From Gigaspora margarita (lineage: Eukaryota > Glomeromycota > Glomeromycetes > Diversisporales > Gigasporaceae): 64,000 nt of DNA. The notes beneath the pieces are model-generated. The model ran no database searches. It was not told the origin of the DNA and worked only from the letters and a program-made list of their open reading frames with translations. How positions within the stretch are numbered: the first letter of the stretch is position 1; each line of letters starts with the position of its first letter. The position numbers were made by a program, and so were the translations under genes. Shown here in pieces: positions 1 through 9,889 of this stretch. The stretch lies in assembly GCA_009809945.1 (NCBI GenBank), contig WTPW01000029.1:1-64000 (forward strand). The letters are read 5' to 3'.

Positions 1-92
1 TAACCCTAACCCTAACCCTAACCCTAACCCTAACCCTAACCCTAACCCTAACCCTAACCCTAACCCTAACCCTAACCCTAACCCTAACCCTA
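1..92. repeat. Telomere, (TAACCC)n
   Basis: About 15 uninterrupted copies of TAACCC, the C-rich strand of the TTAGGG telomere, run from the first base. Read 5' to 3' on the + strand at the left edge, this is the orientation of a true chromosome end. The array ends abruptly in the subtelomeric sequence TAGAAAAACTC. Confidence 0.97.
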
Positions 93-540
93 GAAAAACT
101 CTAGAATATATAGAAGTATTTACTATTACAAACGGCTGAGCAAGCACTACCCTAGGACCCCTAATCATATATAACCTACCACCTCATATACTATAATATA
201 AAGTGCGAACTTCTATTTATAGCTCTAACCCTAGAATAACCTAGTATAACTCTAACCCTAGTATATATAGTTATATAATAGCTTTTTCGGCCAATCAAAT
301 TCATTCTAGTCGGCTTCTATATGCTCTGCACATAAAAATTTTAGCCAATTAAATTGAGTTTGTTTATTGATTGTCTAACCCTAGCTCCGCTATGAACTCA
401 TTTCATATATAACTCTAACCCTAGAATAACCCTAGAATAACTCTNGAATATATAGAAGTATTTACTATTACAAACGGCCGAGCAAGCACTACCCTAGGAC
501 CCCTAATCATATATAACCCTAACCCTGCCCAACAAAATAA
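93..540. repeat. Subtelomeric duplication
   Basis: A segment of about 80 bp starting AACTCTAGAATATATAGAAG at 98 recurs nearly unchanged at 439. Both copies contain CAAACGGC and ACCCTAGGACCCC. Between them lie degenerate CTAACCCTAG motifs that look like decayed telomere repeats. There is no coding sequence. Confidence 0.8.
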
Positions 541-2090
541 CTAAAATTATCCAAATATTAATTCTATATAACTCTAAAATAAACTAGAAATTGACTCTAA
601 AATAAACCAAAATATTAATTCTAAATTAAGCCAGAAATTAACTCTATATAAACTATAATTAATACTAAAATAAAACAAAAAATATTCCTAAAAAATAAAC
701 CAAAAATTAACTTTAAATAAACTATTAAATTAACTCTAACTTGAACTATAAATTAACCCTAAAGTAAATCAAGAAATAACTTAGTGATTAACCCTAAAAT
801 AAACTAGTAATTAACTTTATAATAATCTAGTAATTAACTCTAAAGTAATCTAGTAATTAACTCTAAAATGAACTATTGATTAATCCTAATATAAACCAGT
901 AATTAATTTTAGAATAAGCTAGTAATTAATTCTAAAATAAACTAGTAATTACTTTTAAAATAAACTAGTAATTATCCCTAAAATAAACTAATGATTAACT
1001 ATATAATAAACACAAATTAACTCTATTTTAACTCTAAAATAAATTAGTAATTAACACTAAAATGAACTAGTAATTAACTCTAAAAATAAATTAGTGATTA
1101 ATTCTAAAATAAACCAGGAATTAACTCTAAAATAAAACAGAAATTATCTCTAAAATAAACTAACAAATGACCCTAAATAAACTATGTATTAACTATAAAT
1201 TGAACTATAAATTATCTCTAAATTGAACCAAAAATTTACCCTAAATTAAACTAGAAATTAACTCTAAATTGAACAAGAAATTAATTCTAAATTGATCCAA
1301 GAATTAGCTCTAAATTGAATCAGAAATTAACCCTAAATTGAACTAGAAATTAACTCTAAATTGGATCAGAAATTAACTCTAAATTGAACCAGAAATTAAC
1401 TTTAACTATAAATTGAACAAAAATTAACCCTAAATTGAACTATAAATTAACTCTAAATTGAACCAAAAGATTAAATCTAAATTGAACCAGTAATTACTCT
1501 TAAATTAAACTGAATATTAGCTCTAAATTGACCAAACATAATCTCTAAATTGAAACAAATATTAAGCAAAAATAAACCAGAAATTAACTCTAAAACGAAA
1601 CTGAAACTATTTCTATAATTTAACTCTAAATTAAACAAAGAATTAATCATAATGACTCTAAAAAATTAACTCTAATGAACAAAAAATTAATTCTAAATTA
1701 AACAAAGAATTAACTCTAAAATTAGCCAAAAAAAATTATCTCTAAAAAGAATTAAATATTACTCAAATTGAACTAAGAATTAAATCTAAAATTAACCAAA
1801 AATTAACTCTAAAATAACCCAATAAATAATCCTAGATTGAACAAAATATTAACTCTAAATTGAATACAAAATTATTTGTAAATTGAACAAAGTATTATCT
1901 TAAAATTGATTTATGAGTTTCTCTAAAATAAACTAAGCATTAACTATGAAATAAACCAAAAATTATTTCTATATTAATCCAATAATTATCTTTAAAATAA
2001 ATAATACAAAAATCAAAAATTATTTCTAAATTAATACAAATATTATCTTTAAAATAAATGAGAATAACCAGAAATTTACTTTTTAAAGAT
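541..2090. repeat. Subtelomeric 22-23 bp minisatellite
   Basis: About 1.5 kb is built from a degenerate 22-23 bp unit close to AATTAACTCTAAAATAAACC, in roughly 65 copies. Toward the right the unit shifts to a form with AAATTGAACCAG. The embedded CTCTAAA and CCCTAAA strings suggest a telomere-derived origin, which is an inference. No open frame is worth calling. Confidence 0.85.
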
Positions 2091-2597
2091 TATATTTTAA
2101 TTTAAAGTATTTTTATTATATAATCAAAGTTGATATTTCTATTATATATAGCCAGATTTATGTTTTTTACATATAGCAAATTCATATTTTTATTCTATAC
2201 AACCAAATTATAAATTCAGCATTTTCATTATATGCACCAAGTTTATTTATAAGAATTTGTAAACTTAAGTTTATAATTTACTAGATCTTTAAAATAAAAA
2301 GGCTTTGCAATCATATCAGTATGAAATAAAATTGATGTCTTCTTTTTTTTTAAAGCAAAAACTTCAAATAAAGTAGAAACATTAATAAATAAAGTTAAAA
2401 TGTTGAATAAATTAAAACTATCAAATAAAATAGTGTAAAATAGCTTTTTCTTTTTTTAAATCTTTTTTTTTCTAACCCAATTTTTTTTAATTTGTCTTTC
2501 TCTTTTTTTTAACTCGCTTTTGTTGAATTTTTACTCTTTTTTTTATCTTACTTTTAAAAAATTATTAAAAAGATTAGATATTTAAATTTTTTCTAAG
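2091..2597. other. AT-rich stretch, no gene seen
   Basis: Low-complexity A/T sequence with several T8-T9 runs. These runs are off the 49-base grid seen later in the window, so they look native. No coding sequence or repeat structure stands out. Confidence 0.6.
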
Positions 2598-3278
2598 TGT
2601 AAATATATTTGTTACATTGTTTTGGGTATGTTAGTCGAATAAAACTGCTTTGTGCTTCTAAGTAAACTTGTAGAAGGGATTGAGAAGGGTTAAAATCTCA
2701 ATTTTTAAATTATTTTGCCAAAAATTCACAAAGTTTTGATCAATTTTATTTGTAAAAACTTTTACAAAATTTGTTTTCTAAATGTTAGTATATTTATATA
2801 TCAAAAAAATCTCAATTTTAAGACTATTTGGTCAAGAATTAGCAGCATTATAGCAATTTTCTTTATAAAAACTTTCATCACAATTTTTTTTTTAAGCATA
2901 AGGACTGTGTAATTAATCATCTGATTATTTTTTATCAGAGGCCTACTCCCCTCTCTCTTCTTTAATATATATATAGTCAGGTTCTTATATATAATTTCAA
3001 CTTTTTTTACCCCCTCCCTCTCTAAAAAATTACCTAATTTTTGTCATTCCCCTAAATATATTTGTTACATCATTTTGAGTATATTAGTCAAAGGAAACTG
3101 CCTTTGTGCATCTAAATAAACTTATATAAAGGATCAAGAAGGTTTAAAATCTCAATTTTTGGATTATTTGGTCAAGAATTCTCAGAGTTATAGTCAATTT
3201 TCTTTGTAAAAACTTTTATCAAAATTTGTTTTTAAGCATAAGCATATTCGTTACATCATTTTGAGTAAATTTTGTCAT
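2598..3278. repeat. Tandem repeat, about 186 bp unit
   Basis: The motif AAATATATTTGTTACAT followed by TTAGTC, AACTGC and AATCTCAATTTT starts at about 2598, 3053 and 3239 (the last truncated). There is also a partial unit at about 2785-2901. The 3053 to 3239 spacing gives the unit length. A MITE (2902-3052) interrupts the array. Confidence 0.8.
2902..3052. mobile_element. PIF/Harbinger-like MITE, copy 1
   Basis: This is a 151 bp element flanked by TAA on both sides (2899-2901 and 3053-3055). It is one of four copies in the window (37607, 55590, 60780). Its ends are imperfect inverted repeats: the left consensus is GGGCCGTGTCATTAATCACC, and the right end is nearly its reverse complement. A 3 bp TAA/TTA duplication with GGG-starting ends is typical of PIF/Harbinger MITEs. 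It encodes no protein. Confidence 0.8.
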
Positions 3279-3723
3279 TAAAATTTTAAATTAGCAGTTA
3301 TATGTAAAATTATGCTCTGAACAACTTTATTTAGTCAACAGATGTAGGTTACCTTGTAAGAAAAATGGGTTATCTATGTACTAAAGATAAAATTTATCGT
3401 ATTTCATGATCTAACTTTTTTTTCTTATTAGATAATCTACTTTGGGCTCTTAAGCAAAATTGTTCAGCATGTAATTTTACATCAAATTTGAGATTTAAAC
3501 AATCTTCATGGACCTTTTACTACGTGAAAAATGGGTTTAAAGTTAGAAAAAAAAATTTTTTAAAAAAATTATTTTTTAAAATAAATTTTTTCTAACTTTA
3601 AACCCATTTTTTACTTAGTAACTTTAGTACATAGATAACCCATTTTTTTACAAGGTAACCTATATCTGCGACTAAGTAAAGTTGTTCAGAGCATAATTTT
3701 ACATATTTTGCTAATTTAAAATT
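3279..3723. repeat. Inverted repeat, 445 bp foldback
   Basis: The left arm 3279-3386 contains ATGCTCTGAACAACTTTA and GGTTACCTTGTAAGAAAAAT. It pairs with the right arm 3621-3723. An inner pair at about 3519-3555 and 3585-3625 is centred on AACTTTAAACCCATTTTT. The structure is a nested hairpin, probably a decayed non-autonomous transposon. I could not fix a target duplication. Confidence 0.75.
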
Positions 3724-4526
3724 TGTAATTATTTGTTTTTGACAAAGTTATATTTTGAAAAGATGCAAAATTAGCAAAATTTTAATGCAGTTTTTAAGCT
3801 CAAAATTTTCTTCTTTTCTTGTTCTATATACCTGCAAAATTTAATATTAAGTTATTTAGTTAAGCTGAGAAGAATCTTCAGCTCAAAGTTTATAGTAAAT
3901 TTATATGTTTTTTTTATAATATTTTTTATAAACTTATTTCTAGGGGACATGTCCTATGACTGTTAATATAGTAGGATTTGGACTTTACTATATTGCGACT
4001 ATTGTTATCATAGAGTAGCTTATTTCTGGGTCAAAGACGCACACAAATGGTACCCATATTTTTCTGAGCAAAAAGTTATTAAACACAAATTAATTTATCA
4101 GGACTAACTATTAGTACCAAATATCAGTTTTAATTCAAATAATTATATATAGGTAACTAGAAATTAGAGGACTTAAGGTGCAAATTATTGTAATGTACAT
4201 ACATGTTTGACAAGTTATTATTAAATATAGTGGTCACCAAAATTTGGTACAGATATCAAATTTCTTTATATTTAAAAGTAAATAAAATTGAAACTAATAT
4301 ATTTAACTTAAAAATCTTTCTGTAATATTATAGTACTGGTTCTATAGTATTAATTTACAAAAAGATTTTTTTATACATATATATATTTTTATTAATTATA
4401 ACCAATTTTAAATTATATATAGATTTAGGTCACATGATTCTGGTTATAGGCTACATGTACTATATAATTTAATTTTAGAGTTGTATACTGTAATGTTTTT
4501 AATATATAGAAAAATATTTTCTATGC
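3724..4526. other. No gene; fragment related to the 24.3 kb MITE
   Basis: About 3965-4055 resembles the internal right part of the MITEs at 24267 and 29799: GACTTTACTATATTGCGAC, then a hairpin-like stretch, then GTCAAAGAC. It is probably a fragment of that family. The rest is AT-rich with no coding signal. Confidence 0.5.
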
Positions 4527-5689
4527 ACTCGCACAATTGTGCACCCCTATATACATCATGTAAAAATAATGATCATCATTGATAATCATTATTTTTTTTA
4601 TCTGTTTATTTTTTTTGTTACTAATCTATTTTTTTATTGCTATAGTTAGTATCATTGTTAGTGCTATTATTGGTGCATTGTCACTAGTTGGTGTTATCGC
4701 TGGTGTCATAGTTGGTATCATGCACTAGTGTCATAATTGGTATCATAGTTAGTATCGTAATTGCATTGTTATTGGTATTGTTGCTAGCTAGTGTCCTTGA
4801 AATAGCTTTACGTGCTTCTTTTGATATTCTTTAGATGATATTGCGTGGTTATTTGCCATTCTTGTAGGTGGTCTTGTTTGTTTTTTTTGTATTTTTGGCA
4901 TTTGTACAGGTGGTCTTGTCATTTCTCTGTTATTCGTATAGGTAGTTTTGTCATTTCTCTTGCATTTGTATAAGGTAGTCTTGCTTGTTTTTTTAGCATA
5001 AGAGCGGAATTGTCTTAATAAATAGTTTTTTTTGTTTTTATTTATGTTTGCTAATTTTTTTTTAGTTTGTAGATTTCACCTAGACATGGAATTACTCTTG
5101 GTAAGTTGTTTTTATTTTTTTTGTTTTTTTTTGTTTTTTTTTTCTTTATATATATATATATACAGAGTATTAGCCAGCTTCTTATTTTGTATTGTAATGC
5201 TATCATTTGTATTTGCATCATTCAATTTTAATATTGTGGTTATTATTTTGGTGCTATGTATTATTGTTTCTTGACTGCTTCAAGTATGCTATGTATTATT
5301 GATTTTTGGTATTGTGTATTTCTGTTTAATCGTTGCTTTGGTGCTATTATTTCTTAGTTGCTTTGAGCTTAGAGTTAGGGTTCAGGTTCATGTTAAAGTA
5401 CAGATATTAATTCTTAGTGTATTTTTTTTAGTTGTAGTATGATTTGTTATATTTTTTTAAGGATAGTTGTCACTCTGTATGTATTTTTTTTAGTTGTAAT
5501 ACAATTAATTCATTATTGTATTCTTTTTTCTTTTTTCTTTTTTCTTTTTTTAATATAAAAATTTTTAAAATCTTAAAATTTTTTTATAAAATTTCAATTG
5601 ATGCTGATTAATTAGTTACAAATGATTAATCACATGTTCATGTGATCAGGTTTAATTGGTCAATCATGGGGATGCATGACTGTGCAAGT
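4527..5689. mobile_element. TIR element, 1.16 kb, unclassified
   Basis: The left end ACTCGCACAATTGTGCACCC matches the reverse complement of the right end, ACTTGCACAGTCATGCATCC, at about 16 of 20 positions. The interior is T-rich with short tandem motifs (TTGGTATCAT near 4640-4800, AGGTGGTCTTGT near 4860-4990) and encodes no recognisable transposase. The target duplication is unclear, so the superfamily is left open. Confidence 0.55.
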
Positions 5690-6395
5690 AATTGGAATTC
5701 TTAAACTCTTATTATATATTTATTTAAATTTTGTATTTGTATGCTTTAATGCTTTTGATCGACTGTATCCAAAAATGTAATCAAATTGTAAGTCAAACTA
5801 TAATGATTTCTATTTTAAAATTGTATTGCAATATTTGGTTGTTTGAATAATTATATTTTTATATTTTGTAATTGATAATAATATGAACTAACTAACTCAA
5901 GAGTCTATCTGTTTAGATATTTTTGATTGGTCATCTTCAAAAAACATGATCAATATATAAAAAAACTTATTTTGTATACAATTTATCCTAGTCGCAACAG
6001 AGTTAAATTTACTAATTTATTTATTTATATTATATAATTTAATTTTGGGTTTGTATACTCAAAAAAATCATGCAAAATTTGTATTTCTTTTTAAACTATA
6101 TCAGCAGGTAATTAGACCAAGGTGATTTTTATTGAAAAGTTAGCAGAATACAAGAGCAGTGTGAGCAATTGACCGAGTTGACTAGAATAGCAAAGGCCAC
6201 TTGCAAAAACAAAATTGTGATTGTACTAAGTCAGTATAGTAACAGCCAGTGGTTTCCTACTCGCTAGCTAGTGAAAAAATAATAAAATTATATGTTCTTT
6301 GTCTGGGATAGGTTATGAGAATTTTTTGGTTGAATCATTGACCAGATAAATTCTGCTATCCTTGAATTTTATACTAAATTGATTTTTTTTAGATT
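5690..6395. other. No gene seen
   Basis: AT-rich sequence between two TIR elements. Neither strand shows a coding region, RNA gene or clear repeat. Confidence 0.5.
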
Positions 6396-6403
6396 ATGCT
6401 AAT

Positions 6404-8537
6404 TAATGATGCTGCCTGAAACTCTTTTGGTCAAATAACTGAAACTGAAACTAGTTTTAAATAGCCAAAACTAATTTCTAAAATTCTGAAACTATGTAAA
6501 AACCCCAAACTGTACAAAAACCTAAAACTATACTAGTTTTATCCTAAACTATTTTGGGAGTAATAATACTGTCTGAAACTACTTGTATTAATGACTAAAG
6601 ACTGAAACTCTACTACTCTTTCCAAAATGAAAACCTGAAGGTCAAAACACACTGAAATTTCAAAACTTTCCAAAATTCCAAAATTTTTCTGAAATAGTTT
6701 ATTTGTAAAGCATAAGACAAATCTTTCTGTCTTATACTTAATTCAATATAAACAAACAAACATAATGCACTTTCAAATCACTTTCCTGATACTATTCCCT
6801 ATAACTATTTCTCTGACAAACCCTTTCTGATATACTACTTACCCAATGATTATTTACGCTAATACAACCACTTATGACCTGACAATTCTATCTTCGCAAT
6901 TTTCACATTCCAACAACTACCCTTCTTTCTTATTTAATACTACCCATTACTTCCCTAACTTCCCTGCAATTTTTTTGTTAGTTAACAAACAGATAACACA
7001 ACATAGCCACTTACCTGATGAATTTTTACCTGAAAATCACTTCCCATCCACAATACAACTACTTCATATATCTAACAACCATTACCCAAGCCCGACAACC
7101 ATTCCTTCACCCTTCTCTAACACTACCTACTACTTCCAAACACAAACACTTTTCTGACAATATTCTCCAACCATCTTCCTCCTACCAATTACCAATATAC
7201 TACCTACCCAGTAATCTCCACGATATTATTTTCCTAAACAATTAGTTATTTTCTAGTAAAAAATCAATAATTATTAAAAAAATTGGTTAAATAAAAAAAA
7301 TAAAATTAAAAAATTAAATTATTAAAAAAAAATTGCTTACCGGCAAATATAAAATGAAAAATTAAATTTAAAAATTGAAAATTCAAAAATTTTTGCTAGT
7401 CAATCAAAATTTATGATCACATGCAAAGTTTGTAACTCAAAAATTTTGAGTTACAAACTTTATATAATGTATCTTAAAATTTGATTGGCTGGCTAAATTT
7501 TAGTATTTTTTTTAAAATTTATAATTTAAGTATATTTTTTAATTTGAATATTTTTTTTAATTTAAATAATTTTTTTTCTAAATATATAATTTATTTTTTT
7601 TTATTTAAATTATGCTTTTGTTTTTTTGATTAATTTAAAATTTGATTTTTATTTTTAATTTAAACTCACTTTATAAAAATTTTATTTTTTAATTTAGTTT
7701 TGTTTTTCTTTAATCGATTTTTTTTAAAAAAATAATTTATTTATTCTATTTTATTTTTTATATATATTAATATTTAAAGATACCAGACATAAGTATTTTA
7801 GATAGTGCATTGGGAATAGCTTAAAAAAAATAATTGGAGAGTGTTTTGAGGAAGTGAAGTCAGGGAAAGGCATTGTCGCGAAGGCGTTGTTAGAGAAAGT
7901 GTGGTTATCAGAAAAATAAAAAGGAATTGTCGAGTAAATGGTTGCTAGATAAGTGTAGGAGACAGAATAGTTGTCTGGGAAAGGGATTGTAGTTTTTCAG
8001 TAAATGTAGGAGATGGGATAGTTGCGAAAAAAGGGTTGTCAGATAAATGGTTGTTGGGTAAGTGTAGGGTGGGAAAGTTGTCTGGGAAGTGATTGTTAAG
8101 TAAATGGAAAACAGTTGTCGGGTAAGTAGTTGTGTTTGCGAAGGAATTGTGATGAGAAATGAATTGGGCTAGAAAAGGGATTGATACTCAAACCATTACA
8201 GAAGTTCTTATAAATTCTGAGACAACCAAAAACATTCTGGTAACTGAATTCGATAAGTTTTTGATTGGTCGAAGTCAGTTATCTCTTGATTCTGACTCAG
8301 TAACTTATTGAATTCGGACATCAGAAATTTTTCAGTTGTTTCAGAATTCATGAGAACATCTATAAATTCTTGATTTTTATTGGCTAGTCAAATTTCAGAG
8401 TTTTAGCATAGTTTTGGAGTTTCAGATTTTTAGTTAAGATTCAGCAAGTTTTGGCTAGAAGGTTAATGCCCGAAACTAGTAATACCATTTTTGGTTTTGG
8501 TCAACACGAAACTATGTAGTTTCAGGCAGCATCATTA
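6404..8537. mobile_element. Foldback-like TIR element, 2.1 kb, 8 bp target duplication
   Basis: The ends are inverted repeats starting TAATGATGCTGCCTGAAACT. Flanking 8-mers ATGCTAAT (6396-6403) and ACGCTAAT (8538-8545) match at seven of eight positions. An 8 bp duplication is typical of hAT, though the termini are not canonical hAT. The left arm (about 6740-7245) is C-rich and nearly free of G, with motifs like CTGACAA and ACTACTTACCCA. The right arm (about 7795-8160) is the G-rich counterpart (GGGAAAGGGATTGT, GTTGTCGGGTAAGT). Short open frames inside, such as 6846-7157, look like read-through of these repeats. No transposase is recognised. Confidence 0.72.
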
Positions 8538-8795
8538 ACGCTAATGCATATGCATAGACAGATGTTGTTCACACATGCATTTGAATTTCTCATGCTGTTT
8601 GAACCTTTATAAATATAGTACTTCAAGACTGTTTCATTTTATAAACACGTAATCTCTACCTCTTTGTACCAACATTTGTGATTGGTTACATCCAAAATTA
8701 TAATAACTATTGCATTATGATATTTGATCAGTTAGTTGTAATTAAACATGACCAATAAGTGAGACTTATTTTTATACACAAATCAATATTGATGT

Positions 8796-9854
8796 TGTTG
8801 ACCTATAGAAATTGTTATAAATCACAAAATCGATCCTAACTCTTGATCCAATAATTGGAATTTGATGAATCAACTACTATTTGAATCATCTCACCAAGAT
8901 GATTCCAACGAGCTAAAGACCATCTTTGTATGATTACTAGATGACAAGATCAGAACTAATTACCAATCAATCATGTGATCTGCAATTGGATTGGCTAGGC
9001 AATTGCTATAGGCAAAAATGCCATATATGCTATATCTGCCAGATGTCATATTTATAGTATATATTCTATATATTTTATTTATTCAACATATACCATTTAT
9101 TACATATATTTTATTTATGAGTGTTGCTAATTTGCCCCCCTGGTGATGTTAACCACCCTATAATTTACCAATCAAATTGCAGAATCTTGTGTAACAAAAT
9201 AAAGAAAATTTTAAGAAAACTTAGAAAAAAATCAAAAAATTATCAATATCGCAAAATTTTATTACAAAAACTAGCTTTGGGCTATTAAGTAAAAGTTTTT
9301 AGCATCTAATTTTGCATATAAATAATCCATTCTCTAACTTAATATAATATATACCCTAACCCTAATCTTTAAAGAATAATTTTTATATAAAAAACTTTCA
9401 TAAAAATAAAGAGTGGTTAAAATTTATAACTTTAACCAGGTGCTAAAATTAGTTAAATTCTTTATTTATACTATTTATACTATATATTTTATTGGTAGTA
9501 GTTATAGCATATATTACATATGCAGTAGATATAGTCTGTTACATTTGTAAAAAATCAAAATGTATAAAAGCAGCCAATGTGGACCCCAAGTTCAACATCG
9601 AGTCTTTATATTCTTTCACTAATAAATATATTTATTTATTATTTAAATTAAACAATTACTAGTATTCTCATATACTTTAAATTGTAGCCTTTTTTGTAAT
9701 TGCAAATTGCCAAAAATCTTCTTTGTTAAGTTTTATTAAAAAACACTTTTTGACTTAGATATATCACAGTAACAAGTAAGGTTACACAAAGTGTTCACTA
9801 TCTAAGGTCGCACTAGTTACCTACTATCTTTAAAGAAGTTGATATAGGATAACA
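8796..9854. mobile_element. Solo LTR, copy A, with a nested MITE
   Basis: The ends are TGTTGACCTAT and ATAGGATAACA, and both sides carry the 4 bp duplication ATGT (8792-8795, 9855-9858). It aligns along its length with the LTR at 28384-29082 once the MITE at 9119-9460 is set aside. Promoter-like TATAAAAGCAGCC lies at about 9562, followed by AATAAATAT. No internal retroelement sequence adjoins it, so it is a solo LTR left by recombination. It appears older than copy B. Confidence 0.85.
9119..9460. mobile_element. MITE inside solo LTR A
   Basis: This 342 bp insert is absent from LTR copy B at the same point. It is bounded by TTTATTTAT on both sides (9110-9118 and 9461-9469), giving an 8-9 bp duplication. 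Its ends are imperfect inverted repeats sharing CTAATTT, CCTGGT and GTTA. CCCTAACCCTAA, two telomere-type units, lies inside at 9354. Superfamily is uncertain; the duplication length fits hAT or a Mutator-like element. Confidence 0.8.
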
Positions 9855-9889
9855 ATGTATTAACAGTAACAACAAAATTAAGCTTTCCA

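Noticed and set aside
5032-5274. 80-codon hydrophobic frame as a membrane protein
   Set aside because: It is a translation of T-rich low-complexity DNA inside a TIR element.
6846-7245. 103- and 75-codon frames as secreted or proline-rich proteins
   Set aside because: They are read-through of the C-rich repeat arm of a foldback element; composition explains them.
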